A DNA stretch of 64,000 nt, from positions 123,040,564-123,104,563 of the forward strand of contig CM059971.1 in the NCBI GenBank assembly GCA_030490835.1, given 5' to 3'. This document shows positions 26,262 through 35,707 of the stretch, piece by piece. Origin of the DNA: Annona cherimola (taxonomy: Eukaryota; Streptophyta; Magnoliopsida; Magnoliales; Annonaceae). Made by a program: the position numbers and the translations under genes. How positions within the stretch are numbered: position 1 is the first letter of the stretch; the number at the start of each line of letters is the position of its first letter. The notes beneath the pieces were generated by a model. The model was not told where the DNA came from. It was given only the letters and a program-made list of their open reading frames with translations, and searched no databases.

Positions 26262-27553
26262 TAAAACCTTCTTTTTTAAATAATCAAAGAAAAATATATG
26301 TCTTCAAAAATGATGACATTTAATATGTATTAAATACACTTAAACCAATGATCCTGTAAAAAATTTTCAAAAAAAATTTAAAATAAATTTTTTACTCAAG
26401 TACACTAAAGTTTCTACGCACTCGAGTACATTAAATCAGTTCCTTATTTTCACCGTTTTTGTTGATAGGAATGAGGTTTTGGGCTCTCCTGGAGCTCTCG
26501 CTGACGCCTCAGTTAGACCTATTCCATATCACACCAGAGGCTTGAATAGAATGTGAATGCCGTAAAAAAATTTCTTTTTTCTCAAGTGCACAAGCCTCTG
26601 GATAATTCCAAACACTACCGTAAGCCTGAACTTAGCTTGGCCAAATCCTTTCTATTTACTCGATCGGTCTGGTCTAGACTCGGTTTTGGCTCCCTTGTTG
26701 AGTAAGACTCCATCAACAAAAGAATCTAATGGCTTTCAACAAATGGCCCCACCATTTCTACAGGCCAGTCTCCAGAGAGTGACGCCGACTACCAATAGCC
26801 GTGGTAAGCACGGCAGTAGTGCGAAGCAGACTGCCACAACAGGCTAGCGATATAGTGGCCGAAACACAAGGTTGTAAAATTTTCCGAAGTTCGAAAATTT
26901 TGGGAAAGATTATGAAAGGTCGGGCAAGCGACGAGGTCAGTGACCCCTCCCCCGTATCAATGTGACGAAAGACGACAAAAAAGATCAGGCGCGTGAGGCG
27001 GGTAGCGTTTTCCACGCCAACGTCAGGAATAGCAGAAGCGTACCTTCCCCGCTTTCCCGTCCTGTAAACTTGAAAATGCCTTGAATGATTGAATCCTCAC
27101 AAGAGCTTTTGGGCACGCCAGGTATTTCATCTAAACAAGGAAAAAAGAAAAAGAAAAAAGAGAATTGATCGTAACTCTCCCTCTCATTAATCATTGATTT
27201 TCTTAACGTGAGAATCTTTTGAGTTTTACCAGATTATCATTTTCCTCCTTTAAAATTCAATTTCTTCTCTACTGTATTAGATCTATATTAGAAAAAAAGA
27301 ATTGGTTAACACACATGAACGAATGAATGAATGAAATGTGAAGTACTTTGGAATTAGATATCTATCTACGAAGGCGTGTGCACGACGCGCGCCCTCTCGC
27401 CCACTAGCGGGAGGGCGGGTGCCATTGTCAATTGATATCCATGAAAAGCTGCCCGATGGGTGACGCGAGCGAGAGGCTAACGTTGAGCCACAGCCTCTGC
27501 CGTCAAGATTCCTTGGGATGGGGTTCACATGGCCGCTGGGTCCGCACTCCATC
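26262..27553. other. Intergenic DNA upstream of the first metallothionein gene
   Basis: No known protein family is visible. From 26750 to 27140 base composition is less AT-rich, which creates spurious open frames on the minus strand. Positions 27360-27550 are GC-richer and hold likely promoter DNA of the metallothionein gene. The GGCGTGTG block near 27373 also occurs upstream of the second gene (near 34241), so it may be a shared promoter element. Confidence 0.4.
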
Positions 27554-27561
27554 TATAAATA
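27554..27561 (+). promoter_or_regulatory. TATA box of first metallothionein gene
   Basis: TATAAATA lies in the context CCATCTATAAATA, about 97 bases upstream of the start codon. The second metallothionein gene has the same CCATCTATAAATA block, which supports a duplicated core promoter. Confidence 0.75.
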
Positions 27562-27657
27562 CGGCACGTACTTCCCTCCTCTAGATCATACTATACCCTT
27601 CCCAATTCGAACAGCATTAACTCCCACTCCCTTCCTCCCTCCGTGCCTTCTGCAACC

Positions 27658-28144
27658 ATGTCGACCTGCGGCAACTGCGACTGCGCCGACAAGAGCCAGT
27701 GCAAGTAAGATATCTGGTCTCAACTCCCTTCACCTCCATTCCTCATGTTCATCCATCTCTAGTACTTTGATCTCTGTTGCATGACATATATAGCTCTTCA
27801 ATTGTGGCTCATGATCCTCATGAGTCATGACCATGTCCCCATGATTGTAAGATAGCTAAACGCGTTGTTGGGTGATTTTACAGGAAGCAGGGAAGCTCCT
27901 ACACCATTGATATTGTGGAGACCGACAAGAGGTAATACGAATAAGGAAGCTAAGTTCACATAACATAATAAATCTCATCTACTTGTGGCACTTGCTAGCT
28001 GGTGCACTAACGAAGCAGTTGGGTTTTCCTTGCAGCTTCGGTCAGAATGTGGTAGAGGTACCCCCGGCCGCCGTCGCCGAGAACGACGGCAAGTGCAAGT
28101 GCGGCGCTGGCTGCGCTTGTGTGAACTGTACCTGCGGCCAGTAA
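27658..28144 (+). CDS. MT3: Type 3 metallothionein, copy A
   Basis: This small cytosolic Cys-rich protein binds metal ions, chiefly Cu and Zn, and is thought to buffer metals and scavenge oxidants. Exons are 27658-27704, 27884-27931 and 28036-28144, all introns GT-AG, giving 67 residues. The N terminus MSTCGNCDCADKSQC has four Cys (CxxCxC then a further C); the C terminus KCKCGAGCACVNCTCG has six Cys in CxC-type spacing. These two Cys clusters separated by a Cys-free linker of about 35 residues define plant type 3. The start is fixed by the MST start and its CAACCATG context. The linker IDIVETDKSFGQNVVEV is normal for the family. Gene B at 34417 has the same intron positions and phases, so the two arose by tandem duplication. 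The 3' region holds GCTTTGTAATAATG, shared with gene B. Confidence 0.95.
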
Positions 28145-28561
28145 TTAAGGGCGGGTTATACATATGTTATGAAGAATAGAAGCGCAAGATGTGTTCAAGA
28201 AACGTGTGATAATTAAGGATGCTATTGGTGTGTGGTAAATAAGTTGTTTTGTGTTTATTGACGATGATTGTGTGTTTGTGTTGGGATGGTCATCACACTG
28301 ATGGCTTTCCTGTGTCGGCTTTGTAATAATGTTTTATCTGTATTGCTGTAACGTGGATTTCTAATTACTATATAGGTGCCTTTATAAGAATCTATGAAAC
28401 TTTTTATCAAAAAAAAAAAAGATCTATGGAACTCATTCAACTTGAGTTCATTTGATCTAATCTATTTTGGGGTTCGATTATTTGGATTATCTAGATTTTG
28501 ATGTTGTGTTGGATTCACGTGGTTGACCATGGCGGTTCACTGGATTGGATTAATAAAAATA
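28145..28561. other. 3' region of metallothionein A
   Basis: The likely 3' untranslated region runs to about 28390. TTTGTAATAATG near 28320 is a plausible polyadenylation region and has a counterpart after metallothionein B (TTTGTAATAAGCG near 35280). No further gene is seen. Confidence 0.45.
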
Positions 28562-29010
28562 AGAGAATTCTTCTGACGCTTACAACAAGTGTTCCTAATT
28601 TTTAATATATTCACAATATTTTAAAATTTTCTTTTACACTTATAATATTTTATCCTAAATTTTTATCATACCTATGTAGTCAAAATCACTATTAACTACC
28701 CTTTTGAAAAGACAATTTTCTCTTCACATTTTTTACTAATTAAAATGATTTAATCCGCATATGATATTTGAATAATTCGATGTCTCATATTAATACTTTA
28801 CTATTAATTGAGTTATATTATGGTTGAATCATTTCAATTAAAAAATTAAGTGTAAAATCATTTTTTAGTTAAGATAGTTAACATTTATTTTGATTGTATA
28901 AGTGTGATAGGAATTTATAACAAAATATTATGGGTATAAAATAAAATTTTGAAATATTGTAAGTATAATAGAAATTATGGATATAAAAGAAATTTTCCCT
29001 ATAAATAGAA
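28562..29010. mobile_element. Long-TIR palindromic MITE, related to 25788-26252
   Basis: The left half carries GTTCCTAATTTTTAATATAT and ATAATATTTTATCCTAAATT, and the right half carries the mirrored TAAGTATAATAGAAATTA and TTATGGGTATAAAATAAAA. The order and content match the element at 25788-26252. Boundaries are approximate. Confidence 0.6.
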
Positions 29011-29127
29011 ATTAACTCTTTTGTGGTTGTCATGAAATCCTCGATTTGGATTCGACCATGCATGTTAAAGTGAAGCTTAAATAATGTTAGATGCATTAAC
29101 CAATATATCCTTGAATGCCATCAGCGA

Positions 29128-29200
29128 TCTGTGCTGATGGTAACACGTGTGACATCCACGCAGTGGTATCTAGTGTTCGAATCCCCTTGAGGTGGAGTGT
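29128..29200 (+). repeat. Possible SINE head (tRNA-like B box)
   Basis: GTGTTCGAATCCCC at 29173-29186 fits an RNA polymerase III B box. The putative A box GTGCTGATGGTAAC upstream is weak. A full tRNA cloverleaf is not formed, so a tRNA-derived SINE fragment is more likely than a tRNA gene. Confidence 0.3.
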
Positions 29201-29221
29201 TGTACGCATATATATATGTGG

Positions 29222-29590
29222 AATATGATTCAGTGCATGCGATTGCACCTTATAGTCCATGCACTATGGGCCCCATATGATCATGAATGGTAAATCTACC
29301 CCACTCATTATATTTAGAATTGTCTATTTTATTAGCATACCAATTTTCATCTAGATCCTACATGTACATGATCTCCATCTTAAAATGGTGCAAAATCAAC
29401 ATAATAAAATAGTTTAATAAAAATATCAAGTTTAAAATGATATTTTCAATATCTAAACCGTCTAAAAGTATGATTTTTATATGGATAAATGATTATATAA
29501 AGTTTTATTATAATTTAATATATGGGACCCATTTTATAGCGAACTGCATCGTATTATGGTGCAGTCCGTTTGCACAGGAATGCGTCCCTA
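29222..29590 (+). mobile_element. Palindromic MITE, GTGCAGT-end family
   Basis: The left end has GATTGCACCTTATAGTCCA and the right end has GCATCGTATTATGGTGCAGT. The interior shares blocks such as CATCTTAAAATGGTGCAAA, ATAATAAAATAGTTTAAT and GGATAAATGATTATATAAAG with the cluster at 56396-58790. No coding capacity. Confidence 0.6.
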
Positions 29591-32500
29591 TATATATGGA
29601 TCATGATACAATATACTTGTGTGAAAAAACTCATTTTTTAATATTGTTTTGAAATTTTTTTCATACAAATATTAATCTATGTATATTTTGCATATGTATC
29701 AATTTTTATCATTTTTGGAGAATTTTAGATATTTGTTTTTGATTTTTTCAAATTAGTGACATTTTCATATAAAAAATATATCTAGATTAACAATTCTATT
29801 AAATTTTTTTAAAAATAATATTAAAAAAAGGTGAAATGCACCCGGGTGCACTGAGGCTGCAGGCACCTGGGTGCATAGAGTCAACCCCATATATATATAC
29901 ATATATATATTTCCCTCTACAGTATGAGGGTTTAAGCTGTGAGGTCCTCCATAATGTGAGGGTTAAGTTGTTATGCGGGAGCTTGTTGGTCTTTTAAAGT
30001 TAAGGGATAGAACATGGTGTCTTCGTATTGAAAATTTGTAAGAATGTCTCAATGATTAATTGTAACATTAGTCGAGATGGATATAAAATATGGCAATAGA
30101 AAAAATCCATATATCCTGGAATGAGAACCACAGAATTAAAGTTAATCTACAACTCTTTTCCCTGATCTTACCTTCTGAATCCGTGTCGGATCCTTTAACC
30201 TTTAATAGATGGGTAGAACACACCCAAGTTTGCAATTGTGACTCTCTTATTTAAAAAGTTTCATATATGTACCAATCCATTTAGAAAAAAATGTGAAAAA
30301 AAGGAACTTTAAGATAGTTGAAAAGTGATGTAACGTAATAAGAACAATGATTGTAAAGAAAGAAAATAAAGAAAATGAGAATAAATAGATAGGATAATTA
30401 TTTAAAAATATGTTAAAAATAATTGAAATACAAAAATTATTGCACATAGAATAAAAAAAACAACTATTGAGTCTAACACACAAAGCACACAAACCTAGAA
30501 AAATGGTCGTCGGGCTTGGGCTATACGCCTTACAATGTAATATTATCTACTTTTGCCTGCCAGCTTAGCTGTGTAGTCGTAAAAAGAGTTACATCATATT
30601 TAACTTAAGACCCACCTCTTTTCGATGTAAGATTTGATTTTGGGCTATTACAAAAATAATAATAGCAAAGGTAGGAAAATTAGATAACTAATATGTTACA
30701 TTATATATAAATTTTTTTTGATGAAAACATTATATATAAATTAGTAGTAGAAGCGGTGGAATTTCTATCCTTTTCTTATTAACAAACCGACTGGTAGTAA
30801 GACTGGATTTTATTTTTCATTCTCCAAGAATTATAAGCTTGTGCAGAACTTACACTACAAGAAAAGTTCTTACGCACGTCAAATTTAATATTATTTGTGG
30901 TCAAATACAATGCTATGTATTTATATTTACGAAATCAATTTTTTTTTTTATTTTACATCAACATTTGCTACAAAAATAATACATGCAAGAAATGTTAAAA
31001 TGCTGCATTTTGTTTAATGACATGGTTCTAAATTATTAACCAAGTGGGCGGCGGTATACGCAATGCTTTGAAGGCTGATTTGGACAGCTAAAACGAAACC
31101 CATATTCGGTAAGAGCTCACCTTCCTGAATAAAATGAAAAAAGTGTTATTATATATTGAAAATAAAAAAATGTATTGAAATTAAAAAACAAGTGTAATCG
31201 AAATAAAAAATAAGTTATTATTTTAAAAAATGAAATATTTTTTAAATAGAAAATTTCATTCCATCCTAATTCGATATTTTCATCTCATGTGAGAACAATT
31301 AAAGCATGCAGCAAGAACAGACCAAGGTAGCCGGTCTTGACGACACACGTCCTTGCTCAAGTGCAAGCTGCCATTCTGGCCAACATTTGAAGCACATGGA
31401 AATATCTGCATTTTTTTTACTTTTATCTAGCAGCAAACTTTAGCAATCAAACAAAATTTTGATCAGCCAAAATATTTGCGACTAATTTTTATATTAGCAA
31501 CCAAATTCAGTGGTTGCCAAAAATCAAATGTCTCCTATATATGCAGCGGAATGGGCTTCCTTGCCCAGCGCTCTCATCTTCGATTCGTTCTAATTTCTCC
31601 GAACAATAAGCTGGGTATTGGCCATAAATAAACCTGGAATCGATTTGACAGGTTTGAAACTTGGAAGGTGGATATATGCTCTCAAGTTCGAAGTGATGAA
31701 TCATCGTCCATGCATGCATGACTCTCATTAACCCATGCACCCATTCGACGTACAATGGTGAACGATTGGATGCATGCAGAATACTTCCCCGAACGTTATC
31801 TAAATTCAAATCATTTGGCAGATCCGTGCCCCCCACCCAATTTTGATGGGTAAAGCGGCTGCTACTATTGACTCTTTTAAGGCTTGATTTGATACGAATC
31901 GACGTTGGACCTGTCGTTTTTCAATTAAGGAATAAGGACCAATTAATAATTTTATAATATGTGTTTTAACCCATGTAAAATACACATCTGTATTGGCTAG
32001 TGACCCACTTTAATTATTGGGAAAACATTATTAAGTTTTTTTTCCTTCTTCTTTTTGGTCGAGGAGAATGGCCAAAATGCAGTTAGTGCCACTGATGATA
32101 ATGATTCTATTTCTATAGGCGGCAATTATAATGTGTCTAAAACATAAAAAAAAACTATTAGCGGGTGAACCCATGTTGGAAAATGTTGATTTTGGTTTCT
32201 CCTGGACATAAGGCGGTCGTGAACGGGTGGCTATTTGATTTTGTCATTCCCTTGAGACAAATTCCAATAAGTCGGCTGGGTGACGTCTCCATTCATCCAT
32301 ATTCTATTATTCTGTTCGTGAAATAGCAAACCATTTGGAATTTCTGAGATGAAATTCTGCTGATTTGACTCCACTGCACCCAATTGCAAGACACACGACC
32401 GCCAACATTATCTCATTTTGTATCTTTCTATTAAAATTATGTTTTTACATCTTAAATCCTCTAAGTTTTTATATATTTTATTTTTTCCATTATCGCAACT

Positions 32501-32909
32501 GAAACTGTATCTATAGAAAACATCCATAGATGCCAGGGACGAAATTCTCCTTCTCGGGTCAAACTCCAAATCAATGGCATCTATCGATGTTAGGACTGTG
32601 CGCCAATTGCTTTAAATTTTTATCTCTGCACATTTGCATTTTGAATTTTAAAGACCTTTGTGTTGTCAATTTTAACCTTAGGATGCTGAGAACATTAATA
32701 TCTATAATTAGGGTTAAACTTTGAGAAATGGCTAAAATACTATTTTTAATTTTCCCTAACTTGCCATTTCAACTGCTTCCCGGCGCAAGAAACAACATCA
32801 TCTCTCTAGAGGAATCAACAAACACCTACCGTAACCTCGGCTCATTAGTCATTATTAGTCATTGTCATTTTTGAATTTTGATACCATCTGCGTTCCAATC
32901 TTTTCAACC
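29591..32909. other. Intergenic DNA between the metallothionein genes
   Basis: No intact gene is seen. Positions 29640-29860 are an AT-rich fold-back ending in CACCCGGGTGCA. About 29930-30090 resembles the tail of a SINE-like repeat (TTGTAACATTAGTCGAGA), also seen near 1390. About 30240-30450 resembles Harbinger-like MITE interior on the minus strand. A 109-codon minus-strand open frame at 31507-31836 matches nothing I know. Confidence 0.35.
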
Positions 32910-33068
32910 ATGGCCATCGCCACTACTACTTTTTCCAAAATCCTGCCCACTTCAATTGCTTCTTCTTCCTCCCCATCCACTCTCTTCTTCTTCCTTAATT
33001 CTTTCAATTCTTCTTCCTCTGTCTTCCTAATTCATCAAACATGCATTTCCCAAAAGAAGTGGAGGAAG
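32910..33068 (+). pseudogene. Orphan exon resembling a plastid transit peptide
   Basis: From an ATG in strong context (CAACCATGGCC), the frame reads MAIATTTFSKILPTSIASSS and continues Ser/Thr/Phe-rich with almost no acidic residues, then turns basic (QKKWRKVK). This composition is typical of chloroplast transit peptides. A fair splice donor, GGAAG|GTAAAG, follows at 33068. No mature protein exon is recognised downstream before the MITEs at 33.2 kb. I infer a first exon stranded by duplication or truncation, but a low-complexity chance frame is possible. Confidence 0.35.
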
Positions 33069-33206
33069 GTAAAGTACGGTTGTGCTTTTTAAAATTAAAA
33101 GTGCATTTTCAGTCCTTGCATAGGTTTAATGTTGGTTTCTTCATCTATTTCCAAATCGCTAGTTCACTAGGTTAAATATGCAACAAAATTACAAATTAAA
33201 AAAAAA

Positions 33207-33973
33207 TTCTTGTACTCATACTATTTATTCTTAATTCCTAACATATCTATAACGTTTCACAAATTCTTCTTATGCTATAAGATTTTACCTTAAGGGTGCG
33301 TTTGTTTGGGGCAAAAAAATGTCAACCAGAACTTTTCAATTCAAAACTTTTCACTCTCCATAACTACTCTATTTTTTAATTATTTTTTCACATTTTCCAA
33401 TACAAACTACCCTACTTTTCAATAATTTCTACACAACTACCCATACAACTAACCTATCTATTTTAACTTTATTCTCTTTACTCCTCATCATTACTCCTAT
33501 TATATCACATCATTTTCTATCAATTTGACAACTTTTACTTCAAAAACTTTTCATCAAAAGTTTTACCCATAACCAAACAAACCCTAAATTTCATTCATAC
33601 ATATGTTATTTTTCGATGGAATATACTCATACTATTAAAACGACCATTATCTACTCATTGAAAAATGATTTTCCTTATCCAAAATTTCCTAATTGTAATA
33701 ATTCATCCTTAAAATGACTTAATTGATGATAGTAAATTGCTAATTTATGACATCAAATAATTTATGTGTCCTATTAGGACTCAATTGTTTCAATTAGAGA
33801 AGTTTTGGAAGGGCAAAATCTTTATTTGAATGATGTAGTTAATTATTGTTTTGATAGCATAGGTAAGAAAAATTTTTAAGAAAAAATGTTATAGATATTG
33901 GAGAAATAAGCAAAATATTGTGGTTATACTAAAAATTAAGGAAAAATGGTGTGAATATAGGAAAGAATTTTCT
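33207..33973. mobile_element. Long-TIR palindromic MITE (outer element of a nest)
   Basis: The left arm TATTCTTAATTCCTAACATA mirrors the right arm TATACTAAAAATTAAGGAAA, as in the related element at 25788-26252, and CTATTAAAACGACCATTATC fits its middle. The Harbinger-type MITE at 33294-33584 interrupts the left arm, so this element is the older. Ends are approximate. Confidence 0.65.
33294..33584 (+). mobile_element. Tourist/Harbinger-type MITE with TAA target duplication (type copy)
   Basis: The left end is GGGTGCGTTTGTTTGG and the right end CCAAACAAACCC. TAA stands on both sides (33291-33293 and 33585-33587), the three-base duplication of PIF/Harbinger elements. It is nearly identical to 7903-8193, which suggests recent activity. 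It has no coding capacity and sits inside another MITE. Confidence 0.9.
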
Positions 33974-34282
33974 ATAGAATTTTAATTTTTTAAAAAAATG
34001 CAAATGTTGGAATTTGAGGGGGAAAAAACCTTAGAAAGTTTTAAAATGCAAAACTTTTGTTGCTACTTGATAAGGCTCAACTTGCATGCGTAATCGCATA
34101 GGGACGTGGTCCCCCCCGCGTGCATTCATATGAATTTGCATGGGCCGCGTCCCGAGATATGCGAAGAAAAAAGGCAGTGGGGATTGAAAGACGGACGCTT
34201 CCAATGCATTATTAAGATTCCTTTGGACGCTTCCCATAGAGGCGTGTGCCCTTCTCAGGGTCACTGGACCCCACATCCCATC

Positions 34283-34290
34283 TATAAATA
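34283..34290 (+). promoter_or_regulatory. TATA box of second metallothionein gene
   Basis: TATAAATA in the context CCATCTATAAATA, about 127 bases before the start codon; the same block occurs before metallothionein A. Confidence 0.75.
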
Positions 34291-34416
34291 TGGGTCGTCC
34301 ATTCACTCACCCTCTCCAACACGCAACCCACTTGCAATTAGCTATCCCGTTCCTATCCTAACCTTGGGCCTCCACCTCCTTCCCTCTCTCCGTCTGTCCA
34401 AATACATTGCCTAGCC

Positions 34417-35151
34417 ATGTCCACCTGCGGCAACTGCGACTGCGCTGATAAGAGCCAGTGCGTGTAAGTAGCAGAAATCTACAACTATCTCTCTCACGAG
34501 TAACCGTGCTTGTCATTTGTATTGATTGCGTTATGCTCTTCAATGGCACAGTAATTGGGTGGTCCAATTCAATTCTAATTCTATTTTTGGCCCTCACGTC
34601 TTGCTTAATACAACGGGAAAAGAAAAGAAAAGAAAAAAAGAAACGTTCCTGATTTGCTGATCACGTTTCCTTGTTCAATTACAGGAAGAAGGGAAACTCT
34701 TATGGCGTGGAAATCGTTGAGACTGAGAAGAGGTACTACACAGACCATGTTGGAAATTAATTTCACCTGATAAACAATCACGAAAGAAAATTAAAAAAAG
34801 AAAAATTATCTTTCTAATTACACGTTGCAATTGGTGCAATAATCATGATCTTTTTCGGCCTTTACAATACAGAGATGGGCTGCCCAAATGAAAATGTCGA
34901 AGAAGCATTTTCTTACATGGCTGCCAGTAATTAACTGCATACCATTCTAATTAGTTTCGAGCTCATGACTCAAATCACATGGAAATGAGAGAAGTTGTGT
35001 GAGAGAAATAAAACTGACTATGTATGTATGTTTAAATTCTCGCAGCTACGTGGACAATGTGGTCGAAGTGGTGGCTGCGGCTGCTGCGCTTGAAGGGGAT
35101 TGCAAGTGCGGGCCTGGCTGCATGTGTGTGAACTGCACCTGTGGCAATTGA
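34417..35151 (+). CDS. MT3: Type 3 metallothionein, copy B
   Basis: Exons are 34417-34463, 34685-34732 and 35046-35151, GT-AG introns, 66 residues. Like copy A it encodes a metal-binding protein with an N-terminal cluster of four Cys (MSTCGNCDCADKSQC, identical to copy A) and a C-terminal cluster of six Cys (CKCGPGCMCVNCTCG). The linker reads VKKGNSYGVEIVETEKS then YVDNVVEVVAAAAALEGD; the Ala run and loss of a Lys before the C cluster distinguish it from copy A. KKGNSYG is closer to the common family form than the KQGSSYT of copy A. Exon sizes (47, 48, about 106-109) and intron phases match copy A, and so do the TATA block and the sequence after the stop, so the pair is a tandem duplication about 6.7 kb apart in the same direction. 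Confidence 0.95.
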
Positions 35152-35707
35152 GGGCCAGCTAATTACAGGAGTCATGTGAAACCACTAGTACTTAAATAGA
35201 AACATGGGTTGATGGTGTGGTGTAACTGTTGTGTTTGTTGCTTTCATGTTGGGGTTAGCCATGTCTGTTTTTCTGTCTGCTTTGTAATAAGCGTGTGACG
35301 ACTACTTAATGAACTAGGTTTAGTATATAAACTTTCTTCTCTACCCTTTTATTTATCTCGTCTTTTTGGCCAACTTGCCCTCTGCTCAAATCCATTGATC
35401 ATGCATGCTCTTTGTCACATATCATATTTTTCAGGCAAAAATCTGAATTTTTGATGGCCCAAATACAGTTTCCTCCAAATATGGTTTAAGACTTCCGTAA
35501 CTGTAGATCTCAAAAAAAAGAAAAAAAGACTTCCCTAACTGCAGAATACACCTCTGGGGTGCAGGAATTTTAATTCATAAGCCTTTAATGTCACGTCTGA
35601 AACAAAGCTTCTAAACACAAGTAGACCTTCTATACATATTCAAGTCATTCCCATCCTGTTGTGTTTGTGTGGGAAAAAAAAAAAAAATTAAACTAGAGAT
35701 GATAAAT

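Noticed and set aside
31507..31836. Minus-strand frame of 109 codons between the metallothionein genes
   Set aside because: No recognisable motif, no splice or promoter context; probably chance.
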